From NCBI RefSeq assembly GCF_048569485.1, contig NC_134353.1, forward strand, positions 428,934,113 through 428,998,112: 64,000 bases of DNA. Reading direction: 5' to 3'. A program made the position numbers and the translations under genes. Shown here in pieces: positions 34,231 to 46,029 of the stretch. Source of the stretch: Anomaloglossus baeobatrachus. Lineage: Eukaryota > Chordata > Amphibia > Anura > Aromobatidae. The notes below the pieces were generated by a model. It was not told the DNA's origin. It saw only the letters and a program-made list of their open reading frames with translations, and made no database searches. The stretch's first letter is position 1; each line of letters begins with the position of its first letter.

Positions 34231-35935
34231 AGTGGTTATTCGGCTTATGTTGACTTTTTTTATTATTACCCTATTGGGCTACATTGGGGCAGGTAAGTAG
34301 ATAGTGACCACTTACCTGCTCCGCTGTCAGCCCCTCTCCCCCGGCTCAGAGTGGTCATGTGACCGCTCCTGCCGCGATTTTGCTGCTTCCGGTCATTTCA
34401 TGTCAACATGGGCAGGACCATGTTGACATGCAAATCTGCTCAGGATAGCAGGAGTGCCCGTGCAGTCTGTGTCCCGCTCCAGCCCCGCAGCTGGCTTCAT
34501 TGCAGTGTGTGTCTGCCCGCATGCAGATTCTCACCCTGCAGTGCTGGCAGCCGCGGAGATGACGAGCGCTGCTGCCAGGAGGCAGATGAGATCATTACCT
34601 GCGGTGACGATCTCCTCTTCACTCCTGTCAGCGCGGTCACTGCTGCCTATGCCCGCTGCGTTCTCACGTCACGAGAGGGGACGTCACCGGCGATACTGCT
34701 GAGAACGCGGCAGGCATAGAAGTCAGTGACATCGCTGACAGGAGTGAAGAGGAGATCGTCACTGCAAGTAATGATCTCATCTAACCTCCTGACAGCAGCG
34801 CTCAGCATCCCCTGCAGTGACCTGGGCTATTGATGTTAGCTCAGGTCACTGCACTGCTCTCCCTGCCAATGGGGAACATTCTGTTCTTCATTGACTGGGA
34901 CATTGACTATGGTATGGATAGTCATATGTCCCCCTTATTGGATTACTTCAGATCCGGATTTGATTATTCTTTTCAATAAATTGGTGAAAGAGGGAATGTT
35001 TTGGGGAGTGTTTTTTCAAATAAAACTTTTTTTATTGTCTATTTTTTTATTACTGACTGGGTTGGTGATGTCGGGTATCTGATAGACGCGTGACATCACT
35101 AACCCCAGGGCTTGATGCCAGGTTACATTACACATCTGGCATCAACCCCATGTATTACCCTGTTTGCCACCACACCAGGGCATGGGATGAGTTGGGGCAA
35201 AGCGCCAGGATTGGCACATCTAATGGATGCGCCACTTCTGGGGCGGCTGTAGCCTGCTATTTTTAGGCTGGGGAGTGTCCAATAACAGTGGACCTCCCTA
35301 GTCTGAGAATACCAGACCACAGCTGTCCGCTTTACCTCGGCTGGTGATCCAATTTGGGGGGGACCCCATGTTTTTTGTTTTAAATTATTTAATTTAAAAT
35401 AACAGTGTGGGGTGCCCTCTGTTTTGGATTATCAGCCAAGGTGAAGCTGCCAGCTGTGGTATGCAGGCTGCAGCTGTCTGCTTTACCCTACCTGGCTACA
35501 AAAGGGGGGACCCCACGTCTTTTTTTTTTGTATTTATTTTTTTGGCTAAATACAAGGCTAAGCACCCTTTAGTGCCACATGAAAGTCACTAAAGGGTGCC
35601 AGCTTAGAATATGCAGGGGGGTAGGACATTATATATGTCTTCCTCATCTATCTATCTATTCATCTATCCATTATCTGTCTATATATCCCTCTATTCATTC
35701 ATTCATCCCTCTATCTCTGTCTCTATATCTATCTGTTCATCTTTATATCTACTCATCTATTTATCTTTCTTGCTGCTTCCGTTTTTTTTTGCGGACTGCA
35801 AAAAACGAAGGCACACAGATGACACACGGAACCATCCGTGAAAAAACACCGTGTGTGTGTGTGTGTGTGGGTGGGGGGAGGGTTGCAGAGCCTGATGTGA
35901 TGTGGGGCGCAGAGCCCGATGTATGTGTGTGCGTG

Positions 35936-35966
<31 letters not shown>

Positions 35967-35980
35967 GTATGTATGTATAC

Positions 35981-36055
<75 letters not shown>

Positions 36056-36403
36056 AGTGTGTGCAGAGCCCGATGTGGGGCTGTTTTTTCCATTGCTAGA
36101 GTGATAACAGGTCAGGTGCTGGGGCAGAATACTGACAGGGAATGTGTGTGCAGAGGGCGGGGCTGGCGGGGGGCGTGGCTGGACACCGAGGCCGGGCGGT
36201 GCCAGCTCTGACTGTGAGGTTTAGCACAAGAAGAGGTCAGTTTGCTGGAGCTGAATGTAAACAAGGAGCTGCAGAGAATAAAGGGATAATTCAAGAGGAA
36301 CAAAAGTTAGAAAAAAAAAAATAACAATGTAGGGTTGTTTTATATGACAATACAGCACAGATAAACTCAACATTTTTTGGTAAGCTAATGTCGGACAACT
36401 CCT
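34231..36403. mobile_element. 2.17-kb TTAA-flanked non-autonomous element
   Basis: TTAA lies at 34227-34230 and 36404-36407. The ends are AGTGGTTATTCGG and GTCGGACAACTCCT. The first 170 bp match 11.2-11.37 kb in reverse. The body has an inverted CTCCTCTTCACTCCTGTCAG block (34609 and, reversed, near 34737) and microsatellites. No transposase. Confidence 0.75.
35640..36056. repeat. CTAT, GTAT and GT microsatellites
   Basis: (CTAT/CATC)n at 35646-35770, (GTAT)n at 35934-35970 and (GT)n at 35988-36052. Confidence 0.95.
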
Positions 36404-36473
36404 TTAAGCATATTTGCATTCTGGACTTTTCACATTTTTTTTCTTATTGAGTGCCGGAGTTATATTTTCTAGG

Positions 36474-37075
36474 ATATGGGTGAGACCAACCCTTTATTAT
36501 GTGATTGCACATTGTACCACAGCATTGATTTGTATGCATTATCAATAGGCAAAATTAAGTCATATATATATTGTCGTTATGACCATACCCATATTTTTGT
36601 TCCAAATAACACCACTGTGATTTTGGTTTGTTTCATGGATTATGGTCAACAGAATTAGGACAATATATATGGACATATGTCTTGTTTCATTGAAGAAACA
36701 CTAACTTTATATATTGTATCAATACGTTATCAATAGAGGTTTCTGTTCTCACTAGAACGCACCTAGCTTTAAATTCATAAGACTGGGATTTTTTTGCCTA
36801 TTATTCAGATCAATGCATGTTATAACTATATGGCACTAACGTGACATTATTGAATCTTTCGAACCTTTTGATAAATAATTATATACACCATCTTCAATAA
36901 GAGTGGTGTTTTTGACATAGGTTCGTTCGTGGTTGGTCCTTTTTGGACTTGAATGTTGTTTTCTTGGTTTGCATAATTTTTTTATGATTGCATCACTGCA
37001 CAATTTTTTTAAGATTTAAAGATTAAAAGTTATGTATTATAATTTCCTCTATTATTGCTGCTAATTGTTCCATAT
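36474..37075. repeat. Right arm of the Penelope-like inverted terminal repeat, outer part
   Basis: Reverse complement of 23600-23362, 21077-20757 and 20328-20288 without the two TIR elements found there, so it serves as their empty-site reference. Confidence 0.9.
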
Positions 37076-37382
37076 GTAGAGGAAATACAGGAACGGCCCT
37101 CTAGTGTCCGTTCCTCCAATTGCTGGCATTTCTCTACATTTACTGTACTTAGGATTTTGTGCGCTAATTCATTTTGATATTTAACCATATTGTCAGTATC
37201 GTGAAAAGCACCTAAAGTGAACTATAAGGGCTAGTTATAATTAGGACAGTAGCATGCCAGCTTCAACTTGCTGATGGTTTTACTTGTTATTTGATTGCTT
37301 ACTTATACCAATCTTGATTGAGTTAAGCCTTTTGCGCACAGTGCGTTTTTGCCGTGTTTTTTTGGTGCAGTTTATTGCCTAA

Positions 37383-37837
37383 GGCTGGAATCACACAATC
37401 GTATGGCATCGGATGCGAGTGCATTGGATGCAATGAATATGCTAATGACTCTTGGCTCCTGCTGTGCTGCCAGCGTGAGCTGAGTGTCATGCCACTGTGA
37501 TCAGATCACAGCTGTAGAGAGGGCAGGAGCTGCAGAGGAGAGGGAGGGATTAATCTCCTCTTCTCCTACATTGTCAGCTGATGCGATTATCGCACTGCAC
37601 TATAAAGACATCCGAGTGCAGTCCGATATTTCACTCACACCCATAGAATTGTATGGGTGTAAATCCCACATCTTTCGCTGACAATCACAGCATGCTGCAA
37701 CTTTTCGGTCATCCGGAGTCTGGATGAGAAAAAAGCTGACCATCTGCTCTCCCTCATCGAATAACATTGGTCAAAGTGTAATGCGAGATTTTCTAGCATT
37801 GCACTCATCCAAGTCATACGCTCGTGTGAGCGTACCC
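37383..37837. mobile_element. TAA-flanked MITE with GGCTGGAATCACAC ends
   Basis: TAA lies at 37380-37382 and 37838-37840. The right end is GTGTGAGCGTACCC. The insertion lies in a sequence that begins AAGCCTTTTGCGCACAGTGC near 37325, probably an older relative. No coding. Confidence 0.7.
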
Positions 37838-38118
37838 TAAAACTGCATGTCTATCCTTATGCAAGCAAAGTCATTGAGAATTTTGAATTGCTGTGAGTAC
37901 GATGCTTCTTTTTTCCTTGCAGTTTTTGCCAGGGCTGTGGAGTCGGAGTCGTGGAGTCGGAGCTCATTTTGGTGGAGTTGGTATAAAATGCACCGACTCC
38001 TAAAATATATAATAAATTGGGGACAGTAGTGCAATGCAGATTGTGCTGAATATTTTTTCATAGGAATTTGGGAAAGTTATGAAATGTCCTATAAATGGCT
38101 GTTCTACTCCTGATCTAA

Positions 38119-38326
38119 GGCTGCATTCACACAGCGAATTTGCTGCATTTTTTGAGGATACGTTTGTCAGCTGCAAAAGCAGATCAGCTTTTTAAAAAAC
38201 CGCATCACCTGAAAGGTTTTTGAGCTCATAAATAATGCTTTCAATAGCAAAAGCAGATTAGAAAAACACCACAAACTGACATGCTCATTCTTTGTGATCC
38301 TCACAAAACGCTGTGTCTGAATGTCC
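38119..38326. mobile_element. Short MITE with GGCTGCATTCACACAGCG ends
   Basis: TAA (38116-38118) lies on the left. The right end is CGCTGTGTCTGAATGTCC, then TAT, a mutated TAA. It shares GACATGCTCATTCTTT with the 20.3-kb MITE. Confidence 0.65.
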
Positions 38327-38578
38327 TATCTTGAAGCCCATTTCCTTTGCTGGGATGCCAGAGTCACTGCATTTCACTGAATTATTTTGCCATCAATGTT
38401 CGATATTTTTGTGACAAGAAAGAAATTATCAAGACACTGGCAGTAAAAGAAAGTAAAGCTCATCACATCAGCCAGTTTCTCCAGACCTTAGTGGAAAACG
38501 TTCTGCAAGATTACAAACTCAAAAAAGAACAGGTTCTTGCTATTGTAAGGACAATGCTTCAAACATAAGTACAATTAA

Positions 38579-39861
38579 CCCCTTAACGACCGCGGGCCGT
38601 AAAATTAAGTGCTAGCGGTCATAACGTTACTGCCCGCGGTCTCCTGGCAGCAGCATGCTGCGATCGGCGCACATCTCAGCTGATTTTCACAGCTGAGATG
38701 TGTGCCTGCTAGGCACGAGCAGAATCGTTATCTGCTCGTGCCGTTTAACCCCTGTAATGGCGCTGTCAATATGTGACAGCGCCATTATAAACGCGATCGC
38801 GGTAAAGTTTTACTTACCGCCCGATACCGGAAGTCACGTGACATGATCACGTGACTTTCGATGGTTGTCATGGTAGCACAGGGTCATGTGATGACTCCTG
38901 TGCTAGACATGAACTACTTTCACTTTCGCTTTCCACGGAGGCCAGGGAAGCAGAAAGTGCACGTATCTGCCGTTTACAGCTGTGTAGCTGTGATCAGCAG
39001 AGCGATCGGACTGCTGATCGCAATAGCCCCCTAGGGGGACTAGTAAAATAAAAAAAAATAAAAAAAAAGTAAAAAAAAAAGTTTTAAAAAATAAAAAAAA
39101 AACCAAAAAAACATAAAAGTTCGAATCACCCCCCTTTTGCCCCATTGAAAATTAAAGGGTTAAAAAAATAAAAAATATACACACATTTGGTATCGCCGCG
39201 CTCAGAATCGCCCGATCTATCAAAATATAAAATCAATTAATCTGAGCAGTAAACAGCGTAGCGGCAAAAAAATTCCAAACGCCAAAATGACCTTTTTTTG
39301 TCGCCACAACTTTTACGCAAAATGCAATAACAAGCGATCAAAACGTAGCATCTGCGCAAAAATTGTACCGTTAAAAACGTCAGCTCGAGTCGCAAAAAAT
39401 AAGCCGTCACTGAGTCATATATCCCGAAAAATTAGAACGCTATGGGTCACGGAAAATGGCGTAAAACGTGCGCCACTTTTTTCAGACAAACTTCCGAATT
39501 TTTTTTAACCCCTTATATAATAGTAAACCTATACATGTTTGGTGTCTACAAACTCGCACTGACCTGAGGCATCACACCCACACATCAGTTTTACCATACA
39601 GTGAACACAGTGAATAAAATATCTCAAAAACAATAGTGCTATCGCACTTTTTTTGCTATTTTTCTGCATTTGGAATTTTTTTTGCCATTTTCCAGTACAC
39701 TATATGGTAAAACCTATGGTTTCATTGAAAAGTACAGCTCGTTCCGCAAAAAATGAGCCCTCACATGACCATATTGACTGAAAAATAAAAAAGTTACGTC
39801 TCTTAGAAAAAGAATGGCGAAAAAAAAATGGAAAGCGAAAAATCGGCCGGTCGTGAAGGGG
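38579..39861. mobile_element. piggyBac-like non-autonomous element (TTAA)
   Basis: TTAA lies at 38575-38578 and 39862-39865. The ends are CCCCTTAACGACCGCGGGCC and CGGCCGGTCGTGAAGGGG. The hAT coding frame reads on across one TTAA copy (..DNASN before, NESNEQQ after), which confirms a precise insertion. The body has no transposase. Confidence 0.9.
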
Positions 39862-40093
39862 TTAAACTGATGAATGAGAGTAATGAACAACAGCTAGAAG
39901 AAAATTTAGGATTCAATATGTTTGAGATGGAGCCACAGTGCTGTTCATGTAACTGGGGAACAAACAGATATTACAACAGAAGAACAGCAAAATGATACTT
40001 TAGGATTAGATGATCTAGTTGAAGCTGCTTCAAAACACTTTCATATTCATCACATGCGCTGTAGCTGGGAATAAGATAGTCTGCAAGAGGGAT

Positions 40094-40296
40094 CCCAGTT
40101 TCACACATCCGGCTTTTCGCTGGTTTTGGCGGATGCGGCGCACTCCAGTACAGTGTATACAGTACAGTGGCAGCGCGACAAATACCAGTCACATGCTGTC
40201 ATGTGACCCGGAAGTTGCGGCGCTGCCAATGTATCGTACTGTACTGGCATGCGCCGTATCCGCCAAACCGTGAAAACCCGGATGTGTGAAACTGGG
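40094..40296. mobile_element. 203-bp MITE with CCCAGTTTCACACATCCGG ends
   Basis: Near-perfect terminal inverted repeats of about 19 bp and an inverted GTACAGT-rich centre. The target duplication is unclear. Confidence 0.7.
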
Positions 40297-41288
40297 CGGA
40301 CATGCTGGAAATCTGACTGGAAAAGTGAGGAAATTGGTTATTGCCGCCAGAACCCCTAAAATTTATTCCATCTTGAAGAGACGTGCTGGGAAAGGGGCAA
40401 TTGTTGATCAAGCCACTCGGTGACGCAGCACTTATTTAATGACTGAGTGATTGCTTGAACTAAAATCCTTTCTTATAGATATGGTGAACCCTCAAGTAAC
40501 CTTAAATGAAGGTCAATGGACACAGGTGGCTGAATTGAAGGAATTGCTTAATTACCCATTTACCGTGACTAAAAAATTACAAGCTGAGGATTTAACTCCT
40601 GGCATTTTCATAAGGGAGTGGAAGAACTTGCTATTTTGCCTGTCTCAAAGTGGAGGTTTAATCCCAGATGTCATTTCTGCTTCAATGAAACGGAGAGACA
40701 CAGCTATTGGAAAATAAAATTCTTCTGGCAGCTGTTTATGTGGACCCAAGTCATCGTATACTGCTTGATGATCAACAGCTTACTAAAGGAAAAGAAGCTT
40801 TGAGTGAGGTAGCAGTTAGGATGAGCGGCTACAAGACTGCCAGGCGCAAGAGGACTTGGATCCTGACAGTGCTACTGCTGCCATATCTTCATCCTCATCA
40901 GATGAGGAGTTTAACTTTGGCAAGTATTTCGATGACATGGAGCAGGCAAAGTGATGCCGCAAGGAAAAAGATTTCACTCCGTCTCCTATAGCAGCAGATT
41001 GACCAGATTTCAGTAAAATTTTTCGCTTGCTCTCAAAGAAATCGAAAAATTCAACTATTCATCAAAACTGACTGTGCATGAGGTAATTCCTTTATACCTG
41101 GAAATTGTTAGAGATGTTGCCCATGTGGTTACGGCTTTCTCTCCAACCCAAGTTACTGTAGAAAGGTTGTTCTCTAGCCTTAAAATTATCAGGTCAGATT
41201 TGAGGTCATCTGCGAAGGAGGATCTGATGGAAGCAATTCTATTTCTTACAACAAATTCATAGACTGCACAAATGTTATTTACTATGTT

Positions 41289-41390
41289 TTTGTTGAAAAC
41301 TGTTTTTGCCACTTACATAGTGTTATATATAACACTATGTAATACACTATGTAAGTGGCAAAAAACAGTTTTCAACATAAACATACTAAA
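41289..41390. repeat. Palindrome around TATATATA
   Basis: The left arm GAAAACTGTTTTTGCCACTT and its reverse complement flank ACATAGTGTTATATATAACACT. A duplicated ATACACTATGT makes the right arm slightly longer. Confidence 0.85.
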
Positions 41391-41606
41391 TAATAACATT
41401 TAGTATATTGCTTATATTTAAGTGAAAAAATATTGTAGTGCAATGTGAGCATCAGACATTGAATCAGTTTTATGATACAATAATCAAGATATTTAGATAG
41501 AACATAAAATATATTTATTGGAATACAACTTTAGAACACTAAAAACTGTAATAAATTGTAAATATGTAATACACTATGTAATATACAGTAGATTACATAT
41601 ATATGT

Positions 41607-41655
<49 letters not shown>

Positions 41656-41824
41656 ATATATATAATTGCCTTATTCGGTCTGCCTGTCTTGCTCCAAAAT
41701 TGTGTCCTTACAGTGACAACCGTTGGATTGGCTGCTGGGCTCGGCCTGGCCCCCCCCCCCCCCCCACGGATTGGCCGCTGGGCTCAGCCTGGCCCCACCC
41801 CTTGCATGGATTGGCCGTTTGGCC

Positions 41825-42280
41825 AGGTCACGCCCCCGCAGGCGGTGCCGCTAGGCCACGCCCCCGCAGCCGGTGCCGCTAGGCCACGTCCCCGCACTAT
41901 ACAGCTAGGCCCCGCCCCCTTCACGGTGTGCCACTAGGATACACCCCCTCACACTATGTCGCTAGGCCACGCCCCCTCACACTGTGCCGCTAGGCCACGC
42001 CCCCTCACACTGTGCCGCTAGGCCACGCCCCTCACACTGTGCCGCTAGGCCACGCCCCTCACACTGACGCTAGGCCACGCCCCTCACACTGTGCCGCTAG
42101 GCCACGCCCCCTCACACGATGCCGCTAGGTCACGCCCCCTCACACGATGCCGCTAGGTCACACCCCCTCACACGATGCCGCTAGGCCACGCCCCCGCACA
42201 ATCCCGCTAGGCCACGCCCCCACACTATGCCACTAGGCCACGCCCCCACACTATGCCTCTAGGCCACGCCCCCCGCACAC
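41825..42280. repeat. Minisatellite GCCGCTAGGCCACGCCCCCT, unit about 27-30 bp
   Basis: About 15 imperfect copies, each with a CACGCCC box of the KLF/Sp1 type. Confidence 0.9.
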
Positions 42281-42359
42281 GTTGGGCACCTGTACACCTC
42301 CCCCCCAGGACAACTCCTCCCATTATACTCCTCCTATTATAATCATATTATACTCCTCT

Positions 42360-42745
42360 CTGAGGGGTTTGCAGCATGGGGGATGGAGCACGATGGGGGG
42401 TGAAGCACGATGGGGGATGAAGCATGGGGGATGCAGCACGATGGGGGGTGAAGCATGGGGGCTGCAGCATGATGGGGTTGAAGCATGGGGGATGCAGCAC
42501 GATGGGGGTGAAGCATGGGGGATGCAGCACGATGGGGGTGAAGCATGGGGTGTGGACCATGATGGGGGGTGCCCAGAATGGGGGGATGAAACACGATGGG
42601 GGGTGCACAGCATGGGGGATGGAGCACGATGGGGGGTGCGCAGCATGGGGGATTGAGCACGATGGGGGGGTGCCCAGAATGGGGGGATGAAACATGATGG
42701 GGGGTGCGCAGCATGGGGGATGGAGCACGATGGGGGGTGCACACC
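42360..42745. repeat. G-rich minisatellite (GCATGGGGGATGCAGCACGA type)
   Basis: Unit of about 30 bp, roughly 12 copies. Long ORFs here are artefacts. Confidence 0.9.
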
Positions 42746-43133
42746 TCCCCCCAAAACACACACACACCGCCACACACAACACACCACACACACACTGGGA
42801 ACCCCAAACACCCCCCTACACAGACACCCACACACAGACAACGCCGCACACACACACACACACAACACACAAACACCGCGGCACACACAAATTTACGCAC
42901 ATACCGCGTAACACACACACATTGCACAAAACATACCTCCCCCCAAAACACACACACGCACCCCACACCCACATAAACTGCGCAACACACACAGCGCAAC
43001 ACACAGCACCACACTGCAGACACACAGCGCTCCACAAACAACGCAACACACACAACACACAAACAACACCGCTCTCACCCCCCCCACACCCAGAACATTT
43101 ACAGCGCCCTACACAAACACTTGGTAACTACAC

Positions 43134-43346
<213 letters not shown>

Positions 43347-43404
43347 ACATATATATGTAATCTACTGTATATTACATAGTGTATTGCATATTTACAATGT
43401 ATTG

Positions 43405-45462
43405 CAGGCAGCTGGGGATTGGATTCCGCAGTGAAGGGTGCCCAAACTTTCTGGGCCCCCCGCTGCGAATTGCAGTCCACAGCCGCCCCAGAAAATGGCG
43501 CTTTCATAGAAGCGCCATCTTCTGGCGCTGTATCCAACTCTTCCAGTGGCCCTGGCGGCAGGTGGCACGCTGGGTAATAAGGGGTTAATACCAGCTATGT
43601 TTTACCAGCTGGTATAAAGCCCGAGATTCTTAATGTCAGGCCAAGTTTGACCTGGCCATTAAGAATCTCCAATAAAGGGTTTAAAAAAAAAAAGAAAGAC
43701 CACACAGAGAAAAATACTTTATTAGAAATAAATACACAGACACAGTAGGGACTCCATGTTTATTACTCCCTCTCACCCCTCCACGATGGAGAGATTTCTG
43801 TACTGACCATGCCAGGAGAGAGCGAGGGAAAAGAGAGAGAGCGTGGGGGGAGGAAAAGAGAACAAGGGGGAGGAAAAGAGAGCGCGGGGGGAGGAAGAGA
43901 GAGCGCGGGGGGAGGAAAAGAGAGTGCGGGGGGGAGGAAAAGAGAGCGCGGGGGGGAGGAAAAGAGCGCGGGGGGGGAGGAAAAGAGAGCGCGGGGGGGA
44001 GGAAAAGAGAGCGCGGGGGGAGGAAAAGAGAGCGCGGGGGGAGGAAAAGAGAGCGCGGGGGGAGGAAAAGAGAGCGCGGGGGGAGGAAAAGAGAGCGCGG
44101 GGGGAGGAAAAGAGAGCGCGGGGGGAGGAAAAGAGCGCGCGGGGGGAGGAAAAGAGCGCGCGGGGGGGGAGGAAAAGAGCGCGCGGGGGGGGAGGAAAAG
44201 AGAGCGGGGGGAGGAAAAGAGAGCGCGGGGGGAGGAAAAGAGAGCGCGGGGGGAGGAAAAGAGAGCGCGGGGGGAGGAAAAGAGAGCGCGGGGGGAGGAA
44301 AAGAGAGCGCGGGGGGAGGAAAAGAGAGCGGGGGGAGGAAAAGAGAGCGCGGGGGGAGTAAAAGAGAGCGCGGGGGGAGGAAAAGAGAGCACGGGGGGGA
44401 GGAAAAGAGAGCGCGGGGGGAGGAAAAGAGAGCGCGGGGGGGAGGAAAAGAGAGCGCGGGGGGGAGGAAAAGAGAGCGCGGGGGGGAGGAAAAGAGAGCG
44501 CGGGGGGGAGGAAAAGAGAGCGCGGGGGGGAGGAAAAGAGAGCGCGGGGGGGAGGAAAAGAGAGCGCGGGGGGGAGGAAAAGAGAGCGAGGGGCGGAGGA
44601 AAAGAGAGCGAGGGGCGGAGGAAAAGAGAGCGAGGGGGGGAGGAAAAGAGAGCGAGGGGGAGGAAAAGAGAGCGAGGGGGGGAGGAAAAGAGAGCGAGGG
44701 GGGGGAAGAGAGCGAGGGAAAAGAGAGGGGAGAGGAGAGAGGGATAAGAGGGGGGCAGAGAAGAGGGGGAAGAGGGGAGGGAGAGAAGAGAGTGGGGAAA
44801 GAACGGGGGGGGCAGAGGTGCTCTGTCACCAACTGTCTCCACTCTGTGACTTGTGACTGTCTCCACTCTGTGACTTGTGGTGCAGGTGACAGAGTGCAGA
44901 CAGTTGGTCCCATGCAGCAGGACAAATGGCAGAGCACAGCGGTGACATGCCTGTCAGTGTCTTGCTGCTGGGAGGAGCAGATGATCACACTGCCCAACAC
45001 CGGTCGCTCTCCTGACATCGCAGCAGAGCGGGCGGGTGGACAGTGTGATCACATACTTACGTGCAGGGGGGGATTCAGCTGAAGAACCCCCCCCCCCTGT
45101 ACTGCACACTGGCGCCCCGTGCCTCACCATCTGCAGGACGCTTTGCCGGCTCCACACTGACGTCCTCCGGCTCCTCTCCTCGATGCTGGGCTGTGATGTG
45201 CGGTAGTTACCGCCCACAGCCCTGTCACTCAATCTGAGTGGTGCCAGCCTCCTCTGACGTACCCGTCTTGTTTGAGAGCCCGGAAATGCCGGGAAGTCAG
45301 AGGATGCTGGCGGCCACAGCTCCAGGGGGTCATGTGACCGGCACTGAGCGTGCAGGATAGCGCCGCTCAGTGCCAGAACTGGAAACAGAAGACAATGGAG
45401 AAAACGCCTAGAAAGGTAAGTAGAACTCCTACAGAAAATAAAAAAATGGGTGAACCACCCCT
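43405..45462. mobile_element. TTAA-type element related to 25022-28659 (right end kept)
   Basis: The right end is GAACCACCCCT then TTAA (45463-45466). The block 44815-45462 matches 28040-28659 closely, including donors CAC|GTAAGT (minus, about 45057) and AAG|GTAAGT (plus, about 45415). The left 250 bp match 26.22-26.42 kb but in the opposite orientation. The left end is not identified; the AT-rich palindrome begins there. Confidence 0.65.
43808..44745. repeat. Purine minisatellite, 20-21-bp unit GGAGGAAAAGAGAGCGCGGGG
   Basis: About 44 copies. It occupies the same place as the GAGAAGAGAGAGAGGGGGG array of the related element but with a different unit. Confidence 0.95.
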
Positions 45463-45466
45463 TTAA

Positions 45467-46020
45467 GTATGCAAACCATGAATGTAAGAATATAGACATA
45501 TATTACTGCGCACCTATCGCCCATTAGCCACAGGTGATTTTCTTCCCTAGTAGCTGGTTCCTGCTTGCCCATACACATAGAGATTTGTAACCCAGAGAGA
45601 GGCGTTAGAGTAGGTATGTAGTAAACGAGATATGCCTTGATGCGGCTATTGGGCAAAATAGAAATGGCCATTTTTGCTAAATATCTCAATTTTTCCTATA
45701 TTTCCGTAAGCAGTAATATATGTCTATATTCTTACATTCATGGTTTGTATACTTTAGCATTTCCGAGTGCAACTGTCTTTTTTTTGTTATCATACGTCAT
45801 GTTCAGCTATGCACCTGTTCAGACTACATGTTAGGAGTGCTGTCATTTTTTTGTGAAGCTTATGGGGTCATTCTTTCTGACTGTGCACCCCTTCCCTATT
45901 AGCCACATGTGATTTTATTCTCTAGTAGCGGGTTCCTGCTTGCCCATACACATGGAGGTTTTTAGCCCAGAGAGAGGCGTTAGGGTAGGTACCCAGTATA
46001 TGGGAGTGCCATCAGTTTTT
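45467..46020. repeat. Inverted and direct repeats, possibly a terminal-repeat pair
   Basis: GCAAACCATGAATGTAAGAA and flank (45470-45507) is inverted at about 45709-45748. A block with GGTTCCTGCTTGCCCATACA occurs at about 45557 and again at about 45928 in direct orientation. Family unknown. Confidence 0.5.
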
Positions 46021-46029
46021 TTTGTCTTA

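Larger units (their letters stand above)
30657..36473. mobile_element. Inserted retroelement-like unit with 16-bp target duplication, itself filled by four elements
   Basis: ATATGGGTGAGACCAA occurs exactly at 30641-30656 and 36474-36489. The opposite arm has it once, near 23590, so it is a true target duplication. Removing the elements nested inside (30936-31726, 31854-34072, 34231-36403) leaves about 0.6 kb. That remainder holds a hammerhead-like motif at 34145-34178, suggesting a second, different Penelope-type terminal repeat. Confidence 0.65.
37930..41262 (+). mobile_element. hAT transposon, decayed, with three insertions
   Basis: It begins CAGGGCTGTGGAGTCGGAGT, a hAT-type end. Transposase pieces in order are 38347-38570 (KESKAHHISQF..QVLAIV), 39866-40090 (ESNEQQLEENLGF..), 40297-40730 (ILKRRAGKGAIVD.. 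and KLQAEDLTPGIF..) and 41074-41262. The last piece is the dimerisation region VTVERLFSSLKIIRSDLR. A short MITE (38119-38326), a piggyBac-like element (38579-39861) and a 203-bp MITE (40094-40296) interrupt it. Several further frame breaks exist and the matching 3' end is not visible. Inactive. Confidence 0.85.
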
